Shown here: in pieces, positions 1 through 6,364 of the stretch
Numbering within the stretch: the stretch's first letter is position 1
Layout of the letters: every line of letters starts with the position of its first letter
Origin: an uncultured Bacteroidota bacterium
GTDB lineage: Bacteria > Bacteroidota > Bacteroidia > 2-12-FULL-35-15
Reading direction: 5' to 3'
Assembly: GCA_903881065.1 (NCBI GenBank)
Contig: CAIRRW010000203.1
Location: forward strand, 1 to 7,925
Length of the DNA stretch: 7,925 nt
Made by a program: the position numbers and the translations under genes
Notes under the pieces: generated by a model
Databases searched by the model: none
What the model was told of the DNA's origin: nothing
What the model saw: the letters and a program-made list of their open reading frames with translations, nothing else

Positions 1-78
1 AAAAACCCAGCCAACCGATATGACGCAGTGACACTGCCCACGGGAATAGAAATGCTGTTTCTAAATCAAAAACAATAA
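1..78 (+). CDS. C-terminal fragment of an upstream gene
   Basis: Frame 1 is open from the first base of the window to a TAA at 76-78 and encodes 25 residues ending in LFLNQKQ. The other two forward frames close within the first 30 bases. The stop lies 5 bp before the ATG of the next gene, the spacing expected of two genes in one operon. The fragment is too short to assign to a family, and no function is proposed. It could be chance open frame, since 25 codons is weak evidence; the close spacing to the following gene is the main support. Confidence 0.5.
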   Translation, partial: KNPANRYDAVTLPTGIEMLFLNQKQ

Positions 79-83
79 ACAAA

Positions 84-716
84 ATGGCAAAAGGAGCAAA
101 AATTACTTACAACTTCGATGAACATACCGAAGACGAATTTTACAAGGCAGCGAAACTTATATTTAATGTATTAACAATAAATTTAGGTGTATTTACAGGT
201 ATTCCTATGGATTTAGCTGTATTTATTAAATTGATAGGCACATACGATGATACCCGCACTGCTCCTTTTTATAAAGGCATAGGGGCTAATATTTCGGCGG
301 CACGCACAGCGGTTCAAACAGTAATTACGGAAAATGGAACATGGCTCAACAATTTTTGTAAAGGAGATTTAACACTTCTTAATAAAACAGGATATCCGTT
401 GGAAAAAGATTCTGTAGCTCAAGGCAAATTAGACCAGACAATTGTTATATTATCTCTTCTGAAAGTGAATGGAAGTATAGGGTTTTTGATTTCTCATCTT
501 GTAGGCAAAACAATAAAATATGGTGTTAAGTATACATTGACAACAAATTTAGAAACCAATCCTGCAAAATGGGAAGGCTTCTTTTATGCCGCCGGACAAC
601 GTGATGGCATCATTGCGGATTTGACAAGTAAAGCCGAATATAAATTTTCTTCCTTCGGAATGGGTACCGATAGAGATATCACCTACAGCGAGCCGGTAAT
701 AATTACTCCTCAATAA
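84..716 (+). CDS. Hypothetical protein with fibronectin-III-like C-terminus
   Basis: This is a 210-residue protein with no signal peptide, so it is probably cytoplasmic. Residues 1-110 look mostly helical and carry segments such as ARTAVQT (73-79) and CKGDLTLLNKTGYPLEKD (92-109). The layout resembles a widespread group of uncharacterised Bacteroidota proteins of about 200 residues, which I recognise only by pattern. Residues about 118-208 look like a fibronectin type III fold: a W at 163, the phrase DLTSKAEYKFSSFGMG (179-194), and a closing YSEPVIITP (201-209), which resembles the last strands of FN3 domains. The ATG follows the upstream stop by 5 bp, so it is probably the last gene of an operon, and a strong terminator follows about 40 bp after its stop. 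The function is unknown; a binding or scaffold role for the FN3-like part is inference only. Confidence 0.8.
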   Translation: MAKGAKITYNFDEHTEDEFYKAAKLIFNVLTINLGVFTGIPMDLAVFIKLIGTYDDTRTAPFYKGIGANISAARTAVQTVITENGTWLNNFCKGDLTLLNKTGYPLEKDSVAQGKLDQTIVILSLLKVNGSIGFLISHLVGKTIKYGVKYTLTTNLETNPAKWEGFFYAAGQRDGIIADLTSKAEYKFSSFGMGTDRDITYSEPVIITPQ

Positions 717-756
717 ATAAATGAAATAAACGATAAAAGACTTTCAAAGATTGAAC

Positions 757-788
757 AAAAAGGCCTTGCAGCAATGTGAGGCTTTTTT
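757..788 (+). terminator. Intrinsic terminator with GCAA tetraloop
   Basis: The hairpin core GCCTTGCA/TGTGAGGC (763-770 and 775-782) closes on a GCAA loop of the stable GNRA type. Two G-T wobbles occur inside the core. The stem extends outward through a G-T pair into AAAAA/TTTTT, so the 3' side ends in a six-T run (783-788). It lies 40 bp after the stop of the 210-residue gene and would end that operon. Because the flanks are A and T tracts, it could also act on the opposite strand. Confidence 0.85.
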
Positions 789-827
789 GTTTTTAGGGGT
801 AGTCCTAAAATCTCATTCTTCGTACTA

Positions 828-955
828 CCTCACCCCTTTATCCCCTCTCCTCGAAGGGAGGAGAGGGGGCAGCAGGTGAAGTATTTAATAAAAAAATAGC
901 ACTTCACACAATGGCTCCCTTCTCCTTTTTTCAAGGAGAAGGGCAGGGGATGAGG
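828..955. repeat. Pair of inverted 54-bp GC-rich palindromic units
   Basis: Unit A (828-881) starts CCTCACCCC and ends GTGAAG. Unit B (902-955) starts CTTCAC and ends GATGAGG, so it is a degenerate reverse copy of A with the same length, separated by 20 AT-rich bases. Each unit has its own hairpin. Unit A has CCCCTCTCCT (842-851) against AGGAGAGGGG (859-868), and unit B has CCCTTCTCCTT (917-927) against AAGGAGAAGGG (933-943). The inner edges GTGAAGT (876-882) and ACTTCAC (901-907) also pair. The composition contrasts sharply with the AT-rich surroundings. This is the form of a REP/BIME-type intergenic repeat, which is usually present in many genomic copies. No transposase or target-site duplication is visible. 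Confidence 0.75.
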
Positions 956-1054
956 TTGTGAAAACCGGAGATGAGGTCTTAATAATACATCAGTTCATTT
1001 AAAATTCCCTCAATTTCCCCTTCCATTTTCTCCCCTTCAAAATAAAATTTCCAT

Positions 1055-1092
1055 AATAATTATTGTTACCTGAAATCTTTATCGTAATATTG
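1055..1092 (+). promoter_or_regulatory. Probable arsR promoter and candidate ArsR operator
   Basis: A near match to the Bacteroidota -7 element, TAATATTG (1085-1092; consensus TAnnTTTG, one mismatch), lies 19 bases after a TTG at 1063-1065 that could serve as the -33 element. Transcription would begin around 1098, shortly before the arsR ATG at 1111. A perfect 10-bp palindrome AATAATTATT (1055-1064) overlaps the -33 position, which is a suitable place for a repressor. That it is the ArsR site is inference, because operator sequences vary between ArsR subfamilies and AT palindromes arise easily in such DNA. Confidence 0.45.
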
Positions 1093-1110
1093 CAATCTGA
1101 AAATAAAGAA

Positions 1111-1443
1111 ATGGGAGCTACAAAGACAGAACATTTTACCGATAAACAAAATCAAATAGCCATACTTGCCAAAGCATTAGGGCATCCGGCACGTATTGCC
1201 ATCATCGAATATCTGATGAAAGTAGATACCTGCATCTGCGGCGATATTGTTGATAAACTGCCCTTGGCACAACCAACAGTATCACAGCATTTAAAGGAAT
1301 TGAAAAATGCCGGACTTATAAAAGGAAGCATCGAAGGCAATTCGATTTGTTATTGTATTGATGAAAAAGCGATGAAGAAACTGCAAAGTTATTTCGCTGG
1401 AATATTTGTGAACTTAGAAAAGAAAAAAAGTAATTGTTGTTAA
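1111..1443 (+). CDS. arsR: Arsenite-responsive repressor ArsR (SmtB/ArsR family)
   Basis: ArsR is a dimeric winged-helix repressor that leaves DNA when As(III) binds its cysteines. The 110-residue product has the family pattern: KALGHPARIAIIEYL (21-35), a DNA-recognition helix QPTVSQHLKELKNAGLI (54-70), and a wing with CYCID. The metal site TCIC (Cys41 and Cys43) matches the Cys-Val-Cys motif at the start of the recognition region in classical ArsR proteins. Further cysteines occur at 80 and 82, and the protein ends in Cys109-Cys110. The ATG at 1111 is preferred over a TTG at 1063, because that start would sit on the promoter and add residues unlike the family. It leads the ars operon and probably represses all four genes. 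Confidence 0.93.
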   Translation: MGATKTEHFTDKQNQIAILAKALGHPARIAIIEYLMKVDTCICGDIVDKLPLAQPTVSQHLKELKNAGLIKGSIEGNSICYCIDEKAMKKLQSYFAGIFVNLEKKKSNCC

Positions 1444-1460
1444 CTAATAAATTAAATAAA

Positions 1461-2300
1461 ATGGAAAACGAGGAACAAATTAAAGAAATGGTAAAGCAAA
1501 AATACAGTGAAATTGCTTTGCAGGATAAGGAGCTGAATCAGTCGTCCTGCTGCGGTTCGGGCACCTGCTCCACCGAAGTGTATAATATAATGAGTGATGA
1601 TTATACACACTTAGAGGGCTACGACCCGAATGCTGATTTAGGCTTGGGATGCGGACTGCCAACACAATTCGCAAAGATAAAAAAGGGCGATGTAGTAGTT
1701 GATTTGGGCAGCGGTGCCGGCAACGATTGTTTTATTGCACGTGCCGAAACAGGCGATACAGGTAAAGTAATCGGAATTGATTTTACCCCTGCAATGATTG
1801 AAAAGGCAAGAGTAAATGCTGAGAAATTAGGCTTCAATAATGTTGAGTTTCGTCAGGGAGATATTGAGAAAATGCCAATGACAGCCAACGTTGCCGACGT
1901 AGTGGTAAGTAATTGTGTACTTAACTTAGTGCCAAATAAAAAAGCAGTATTTCACGAGATAATGCGTGTATTAAAAAACGGCGGGCATTTCAGTATTTCT
2001 GATATTGTATTAACGGGTAGTCTGCCGGAAAAAATACAATCAGCAGCCGAAATGTATGCAGGCTGTGTGGCTAGTGCCATCGATAAAAGTGAATACTTGG
2101 GTTACATTAAAGAAGCAGGGTTTAAGAACATAACACTTCAAAAAGAAAAACCCATTATTGTGCCTGATGATATCTTGAAAGATTATTTATCGGAAGAAGA
2201 AATAAAAATTTATAAGAGTCATCCAACCGTTATTTTCAGCATCACGGTGTATGCCGAAAAGCCTGCTGAATGTTGTTCTCCTAAAAGTGGATGCTGTTAA
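1461..2300 (+). CDS. arsM: Arsenite S-adenosylmethionine methyltransferase ArsM
   Basis: ArsM transfers methyl groups from S-adenosylmethionine to trivalent arsenic, giving mono-, di- and trimethyl arsenicals, some of them volatile. The 279-residue cytoplasmic enzyme has the SAM-binding motif DLGSGAGND (81-89), an acidic strand end GIDFTP (105-110), and GDIEKMP (133-139). The three cysteines expected to bind As(III) are visible: Cys64 (LGCGLPTQ), Cys152 (SNCVLNL) and Cys202 (YAGCVAS). Extra cysteines cluster at the N-terminus (Cys30, Cys31, Cys36) and at the C-terminus (Cys271-272, Cys278-279). The ATG at 1461 lies 17 bp after the arsR stop. A TTG at 1434 would overlap arsR and is rejected. 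Length and motifs are typical of the family, so the assignment is firm. Confidence 0.95.
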   Translation: MENEEQIKEMVKQKYSEIALQDKELNQSSCCGSGTCSTEVYNIMSDDYTHLEGYDPNADLGLGCGLPTQFAKIKKGDVVVDLGSGAGNDCFIARAETGDTGKVIGIDFTPAMIEKARVNAEKLGFNNVEFRQGDIEKMPMTANVADVVVSNCVLNLVPNKKAVFHEIMRVLKNGGHFSISDIVLTGSLPEKIQSAAEMYAGCVASAIDKSEYLGYIKEAGFKNITLQKEKPIIVPDDILKDYLSEEEIKIYKSHPTVIFSITVYAEKPAECCSPKSGCC

Positions 2301-2312
2301 AATAGTACGTAT

Positions 2313-3380
2313 ATGTCAGCAACTAACTGCGCCCCAGTAGCAGAACGAAAGCGATTAAGCTTTCTTGACAGGTTTCTAACTCTTTGGATTTTCCTCGCTA
2401 TGGCAATAGGTGTGGTAATAGGCAATGTATTTCCGTCGAGCAGCACGTTTATCAATTCCTTTTCGAGCGGTACTACAAATATTCCGCTCGCAATTGGGTT
2501 GATTTTAATGATGTATCCGCCATTAGCAAAAGTAAAATACGAGCAGATGGGAGAAGTATTTAAGAACACAAAAGTACTTGCTGCTTCCTTGATTCTCAAC
2601 TGGATTGTCGGTCCGATATTAATGTTTTTTCTCGCATTAATTTTCCTGAACGGTTATCCTGAATACATGATTGGATTAATCTTAATCGGTCTTGCACGTT
2701 GCATTGCAATGGTGGTTGTATGGAATGATTTGGCAGATGGCAATCGCGAATACGCAGCAGGGCTCATTGCCTTGAACAGTATATTTCAAGTGCTGCTCTA
2801 CAGTGTTTATGCGTATGTGTTTATCACCATATTGCCGCCCTACTTCGGTTACAAGGGGTTTGCAGTAAATATCAGCATTGCACAAATTGCAAAAAGTGTT
2901 GGCATATATTTAGGAATACCCTTTGCAGCAGGCATTATCAGCCGTTATTCACTCATCAAGTTAAAAGGTGACGAATGGTTTCAAACAAAATATGTCCCTG
3001 TTATTTCTCCAATTACATTGATTGCATTGCTGTTTACTATCGTTGTTATGTTCAGTTTAAAAGGACAGCTGATCGTTCAGATGCCTATGGATGTACTGCG
3101 TATTGCTATTCCGCTGGTAGTTTATTTTATAATCATGTTTGTGATGAGTTTCTTTATCGGCAAGTATTTCGGCGCTGATTATTCTAAAAGCACTTCCATT
3201 GCATTCACCGCTACCGGCAATAATTTTGAACTCGCAATAGCCGTAGCTATTGGTGTTTTTGGCATCAATAGCGGTCAGGCATTTGCAGGTGTCATCGGTC
3301 CGTTGGTAGAAGTGCCGGCATTAATTGCATTGGTAAATGTGGCGTTCTGGTTCCGTAAGAAATATTATCCAGCTCAATAA
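2313..3380 (+). CDS. acr3: ACR3-family arsenite efflux permease
   Basis: Acr3 is an inner-membrane As(III)/H+ antiporter with ten transmembrane helices; annotation pipelines often label it arsB although it is unrelated to the E. coli ArsB fold. The 355-residue length is normal. Hydrophobic segments run throughout, starting at about 20-40 (FLTLWIFLAMAIGVVIG). The family's conserved cysteine is Cys130 in GLARCIAMVVVWNDLADG (126-143), and the second signature is TATGNNFELAIAVAIG (299-314) with Glu306, followed by Glu333 in GPLVEVPALIAL. The ATG is 12 bp after the arsM stop and arsC begins 18 bp after the end, so it is co-transcribed. It exports the arsenite made by ArsC, competing with ArsM for the same substrate. 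Confidence 0.96.
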   Translation: MSATNCAPVAERKRLSFLDRFLTLWIFLAMAIGVVIGNVFPSSSTFINSFSSGTTNIPLAIGLILMMYPPLAKVKYEQMGEVFKNTKVLAASLILNWIVGPILMFFLALIFLNGYPEYMIGLILIGLARCIAMVVVWNDLADGNREYAAGLIALNSIFQVLLYSVYAYVFITILPPYFGYKGFAVNISIAQIAKSVGIYLGIPFAAGIISRYSLIKLKGDEWFQTKYVPVISPITLIALLFTIVVMFSLKGQLIVQMPMDVLRIAIPLVVYFIIMFVMSFFIGKYFGADYSKSTSIAFTATGNNFELAIAVAIGVFGINSGQAFAGVIGPLVEVPALIALVNVAFWFRKKYYPAQ

Positions 3381-3398
3381 TAAATTAAAAATACATTC

Positions 3399-3836
3399 AT
3401 GGAAAAGATAAAAGTATTATTTCTCTGCATACATAATTCGGCGCGAAGCCAAATGGCGGAAGCGTATTTAAAAAAGTTTGGAGGTGATAAATTCTTTGCT
3501 GAAAGTGCCGGCTTGGAAGCAGGGAAGCTTAATCCGTTTGCTGTTGAAGCAATGAAAGCGGATGGAATTGATATTTCGGGCAACACTACCAAAGATGTTT
3601 TCGAATTTCATAAAGAAGGGAGAACGTACAATTATGTAGTTACTGTTTGTGATGAAGCAAGTGCATCTCAATGTCCGATATTTCCGGGAATCCATAAAAA
3701 GATAAACTGGAGTTTCCCCGATCCATCACAGTTTGTAGGTGCTCACGATGATAAATTAGCAAGTACGATAGAAGTACGAGATACGATAAAGAAGGCGGTG
3801 TTGTCTTTTATAAATGAAGTGAATTCAAAGGGCTAA
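3399..3836 (+). CDS. arsC: Arsenate reductase ArsC, thioredoxin-coupled (LMW-PTP fold)
   Basis: ArsC reduces arsenate to arsenite through a cascade of three cysteines, with the final disulfide returned by thioredoxin. The 145-residue protein has the low-molecular-weight phosphatase loop CIHNSARS (10-17), with nucleophile Cys10 and Arg16. The redox pair Cys84 (VTVCDEA) and Cys92 (SQCPIFPG) follows, and the general-acid Asp lies in FPDPS (Asp108). This matches the Staphylococcus pI258 type rather than the glutaredoxin-dependent E. coli plasmid type. It is the last gene of the ars operon. Its TAA overlaps by 4 bp the TAG of the convergent gene on the other strand, so there is no room for a separate terminator. 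Confidence 0.95.
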   Translation: MEKIKVLFLCIHNSARSQMAEAYLKKFGGDKFFAESAGLEAGKLNPFAVEAMKADGIDISGNTTKDVFEFHKEGRTYNYVVTVCDEASASQCPIFPGIHKKINWSFPDPSQFVGAHDDKLASTIEVRDTIKKAVLSFINEVNSKG

Positions 3837-4774
3837 CTCACTGTTTCCATTATGGTAATCAATGAAGCGGTGGCAATTGCAGCCCATAATATAATTCCTT
3901 GAAAAAAAGGTTTTACACCTACTGATTGCAATGCTTCTTTTGATAATCCCGAACCGATAAGGAACAATACAACCACTACTCCGCGTTTCGCAATTGCATT
4001 CACAATTGTTGATACGGGAGCAATTGCAGGTATGTAAGTGTTCAATAACATGGCAATAAAAAAGAGTAATATAAAATAAGGAATCTTTATTTTCGATTCT
4101 TTATTCTTAAATAAAATAGCCGAGAAAAATACTACTGGAATAACCCACAATGCACGTGCAAGCTTCACGGTGGTAGCTATTTGTAATGCTTCGGCACCAT
4201 ACTTGCCAGCTGCTCCAACTACCGAACTGGTATCGTGTATCGCAATGGCAGCCCACAATCCGAATTGTGTTTGTGAAAGATGGAAGTAGTTTCCGATAAC
4301 AGGAAATATAAATAACGCAACAGCATTCAGGATAAATACAGTACCTAATGCAACGGAAATCTGATGCTGATTCGCTTTGATTACAGGAGCAACTGCCGCA
4401 ATGGCACTTCCGCCACAGATAGCTGTTCCACAGGAAATAAGATGCGATGTTTTGGTGTCAATCTTTGCCCATTTACCTACTAAATATCCTAATAAAAGTG
4501 TTCCTACAATTGAAACAATTGTAAATAAAAATCCTTTTGTACCAGCTTCCAATGCTTTGTTTGCTTCTATTCCGAATCCTAATCCTACTACTGAAACTCT
4601 TAGTAATAATCCTGTGGCTTTAGAATTAAATTTAGGAAAAGGATTACCAAAAATAAGAGCAAACGCAAGTCCGATAGCTAACGCAATAGGGGCAGTAATA
4701 AAAGGAAAGATACAAAGGATTACTAATAAGATAAAAATTAGATGAGTAAAACTTATTTTTCCTAAGGGTTTCAT
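3833..4774 (-). CDS. YeiH/UPF0324-family putative sulfate/sulfite exporter
   Basis: This is a 313-residue inner-membrane protein with about ten hydrophobic segments, the first at about residues 12-42. Family signatures visible are SCGTAICGGSAIAAVAPVI (114-132), WAAIAIHDTSSVVGAAGKYG (174-193) and VKLARALWVIPV (203-214). The family (Pfam Cons_hypoth698) includes TauZ of Paracoccus, proposed to export sulfate or sulfite made from taurine; most members, including E. coli YeiH, lack a proven substrate. It is divergent from the MBL-rhodanese gene, which supports a role in removing oxidised sulfur from the cell. A TACTTTTG element (minus strand, 4801-4794), an exact TAnnTTTG match, sits 19 bp upstream of the ATG. 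It converges on arsC with overlapping stop codons. Family assignment is strong; the substrate is inferred. Confidence 0.9.
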   Translation of the reverse strand: MKPLGKISFTHLIFILLVILCIFPFITAPIALAIGLAFALIFGNPFPKFNSKATGLLLRVSVVGLGFGIEANKALEAGTKGFLFTIVSIVGTLLLGYLVGKWAKIDTKTSHLISCGTAICGGSAIAAVAPVIKANQHQISVALGTVFILNAVALFIFPVIGNYFHLSQTQFGLWAAIAIHDTSSVVGAAGKYGAEALQIATTVKLARALWVIPVVFFSAILFKNKESKIKIPYFILLFFIAMLLNTYIPAIAPVSTIVNAIAKRGVVVVLFLIGSGLSKEALQSVGVKPFFQGIILWAAIATASLITIMETVS

Positions 4775-4793
4775 AATTGTTTTTTCTGGGAAG

Positions 4794-4801
4794 CAAAAGT
4801 A
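4794..4801 (-). promoter_or_regulatory. -7 promoter element of the YeiH-family gene
   Basis: Read on the minus strand, this is TACTTTTG, an exact match to the Bacteroidota -7 consensus TAnnTTTG, and it ends 19 bp before the start codon. No TTG lies at the usual 19-21 bp further upstream; the nearest (minus strand, 4832-4830) is 28 bp away. The -33 part is therefore weak or missing, and the promoter may need an activator. Confidence 0.5.
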
Positions 4802-4848
4802 ACTATTTAATGTTAGGTTGTATAAATTTCAACTCGCTGACAGCCATC

Positions 4849-4879
4849 ATTATTATCTCGCAATAATCTATTATCTTTG
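4849..4879 (+). promoter_or_regulatory. Promoter of the MBL-rhodanese gene with an inverted repeat
   Basis: TATCTTTG (4872-4879) matches the Bacteroidota -7 consensus TAnnTTTG exactly and lies 28 bp before the ATG at 4908. At the -33 position there is only TTA (4850-4852, spacer 19). An inverted repeat ATTATT (4849-4854) and AATAAT (4862-4867), with 7 bases between, fills the space between the two elements. It could be an operator for a repressor, but the AT-rich arms are short, so this part is tentative. Confidence 0.5.
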
Positions 4880-4907
4880 TAAAAAACAATAATTAATCTA
4901 AAAGAGA

Positions 4908-6290
4908 ATGTATATAGAACAACTTTATACCAGCTGTCTTGCTGAAGCTGCATATTATATCGAATCGGAAGGGGAAGCTGTAATCATTGATCCATTGCGC
5001 GAAACCGAACCTTATATTGCTTTGGCGAATAAAAGAAATGCCAAAATAAAGTATGTATTTGAAACACATTTTCATGCTGACTTTGTTTCCGGACATATTG
5101 ATTTGGCGAAGAAAGTTGGAGCTACTATTGTTTATGGACCTACTGCACAAGCTGGTTTTGAAATTAGGGTGGCAAAAGATGAAGAGATGTTTTCCGTTGG
5201 GAAAATTAAAATAAAAGTATTGCATACTCCCGGACATACTATGGAATCTTCCTGCTTTTTATTAATAGATGAAAATGGAAAGGATAATGCCGTATTTACC
5301 GGCGATACATTGTTTGTTGGTGATGTAGGTCGCCCCGATTTGGCAGTAAAAGGAAATATAACAATGAATGATTTAGCGGGTATGTTATTTGATTCATTGA
5401 ATTCAAAAATAAAAACACTTGCTGATGAAGTGATTGTTTATCCAGGCCATGGTGCCGGTTCTGCTTGCGGAAAAAACATTGGTAAAGAAACATTTTCTAC
5501 CATAGGAATGCAGAAGAAATTAAATTATGCCATGCAGCCAATGTCTAAAGAAGAGTTTGTAAAAGCTGTTACTGATGGGCTTTCGGCTCCTCCAAAATAT
5601 TTCTTTATGGATGCAATGTTAAATAAACAAGGATACCAAAACATTGATGACGTATTGAATAAGAATACCAAAGCCTTATCAGTAGACAATTTTGAAGCGG
5701 CATCAAAATCCGATGTAATAATATTGGATACACGAACACCTGATGAATATGAATCTGGCACAGTTCCTAATTCAATAAACATAGGACTTAACGGGCAATA
5801 CGCTCCTTGGGTAGGTTCTTTAATTGATGCAAAGAAACCGTTATTGTTAATTACAAACGAAGGTAAGGAAACTGAAGCTGTATTGCGCCTTGCTCGTGTG
5901 GGATATGAAAATGTTATAGGTTATTTAGCAGGCGGCATCAATGCTTGGAAAAATGCTGGGAAGACTGTAGAAGTTGTTAATAGTGTAAATGCTGATGAGT
6001 TTGCAAAGAATTATAGAGCAGATAATATAATTGATGTTCGTAATCCAGGTGAATGGAATAGTGGAGTTATTGAGAATGCCTCACTTATTTCGTTAGCCGA
6101 CTTGGAAAAGGAAATGAACACATTGGATAAAAATGCACATTACTATATTCATTGCGCAGGTGGTTACCGTTCGATGATGGCAGCTTCCCTTCTTAAAAAG
6201 AATGGATTCAATAATATTACGAATGTAAGGGGAGGAATCGCGAAAATTAAAGAGGCGGGAGTCCCTACTGTTACACCTGTTACAGCCTAA
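4908..6290 (+). CDS. CstB-like persulfide dioxygenase-sulfurtransferase (MBL-rhodanese-rhodanese)
   Basis: This 460-residue cytoplasmic protein has three domains. The metallo-beta-lactamase-type persulfide dioxygenase (about 1-240) shows THFHADFVSGH (His54, His56, Asp58), TPGH (His110), TGD (Asp133) and PGHGAGS (His181), the ligand set for one Fe(II) as in ETHE1. The usual DH is DF here, which the mono-iron enzymes tolerate. A first rhodanese domain (about 256-355) has TNEGKE (316-321) where the active-site loop should be, with no cysteine. A second rhodanese domain (about 360-455) keeps the loop CAGGYR (Cys416, Arg421). This is the layout of Staphylococcus CstB, which turns low-molecular-weight persulfides into thiosulfate. 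ATG 4908 is preferred because MYIEQLYTSCLAEAAYYIES is a typical start. A single-gene transcript is likely. Confidence 0.9.
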   Translation: MYIEQLYTSCLAEAAYYIESEGEAVIIDPLRETEPYIALANKRNAKIKYVFETHFHADFVSGHIDLAKKVGATIVYGPTAQAGFEIRVAKDEEMFSVGKIKIKVLHTPGHTMESSCFLLIDENGKDNAVFTGDTLFVGDVGRPDLAVKGNITMNDLAGMLFDSLNSKIKTLADEVIVYPGHGAGSACGKNIGKETFSTIGMQKKLNYAMQPMSKEEFVKAVTDGLSAPPKYFFMDAMLNKQGYQNIDDVLNKNTKALSVDNFEAASKSDVIILDTRTPDEYESGTVPNSINIGLNGQYAPWVGSLIDAKKPLLLITNEGKETEAVLRLARVGYENVIGYLAGGINAWKNAGKTVEVVNSVNADEFAKNYRADNIIDVRNPGEWNSGVIENASLISLADLEKEMNTLDKNAHYYIHCAGGYRSMMAASLLKKNGFNNITNVRGGIAKIKEAGVPTVTPVTA

Positions 6291-6331
6291 ATATATTTAT
6301 CTCAATAAAATTTATGGGTATAATAATTATA

Positions 6332-6354
6332 ACTTTCATTGCAAAAGTGAAAGT
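6332..6354. terminator. Hairpin between convergent genes, possible bidirectional terminator
   Basis: ACTTTCA (6332-6338) and TGAAAGT (6348-6354) form a perfect 7-bp stem with a 9-base loop in the 74-bp gap between the MBL-rhodanese gene and murI, which face each other. AT-rich flanks can extend the stem, but neither side has a clean T run, so termination would be modest. Position between two convergent genes is the main support. Confidence 0.45.
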
Positions 6355-6364
6355 ATTATTAGTT

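Noticed and set aside
25..37. Short palindrome GCAGTG-A-CACTGC
   Set aside because: It lies inside the probable 3' end of the upstream gene and is a 6-bp stem with a one-base centre, which cannot form a normal hairpin; too short to support an operator claim.
828..955. CRISPR array or transposon end
   Set aside because: There are only two inverted, imperfect units and no regularly spaced direct repeats, no cas gene, no transposase and no target-site duplication.
1063..1110. N-terminal extension of ArsR from a TTG codon
   Set aside because: The extension overlaps the probable promoter, has residues unlike ArsR proteins, and an ATG at 1111 gives the normal family length.
1434..1460. Upstream TTG start for ArsM overlapping arsR
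   Set aside because: It adds nine residues with no family match, while the ATG at 1461 has a normal intergenic gap after the arsR stop.
2297..2599. 100-residue minus-strand open frame opposite the start of acr3
   Set aside because: It lies within a well-supported gene, with no domain or promoter of its own.
4377..4745. 122-residue open frame on the plus strand opposite the exporter gene
   Set aside because: It is antisense to a clearly conserved membrane protein; its sequence is a by-product of that gene's codons and resembles no known family.
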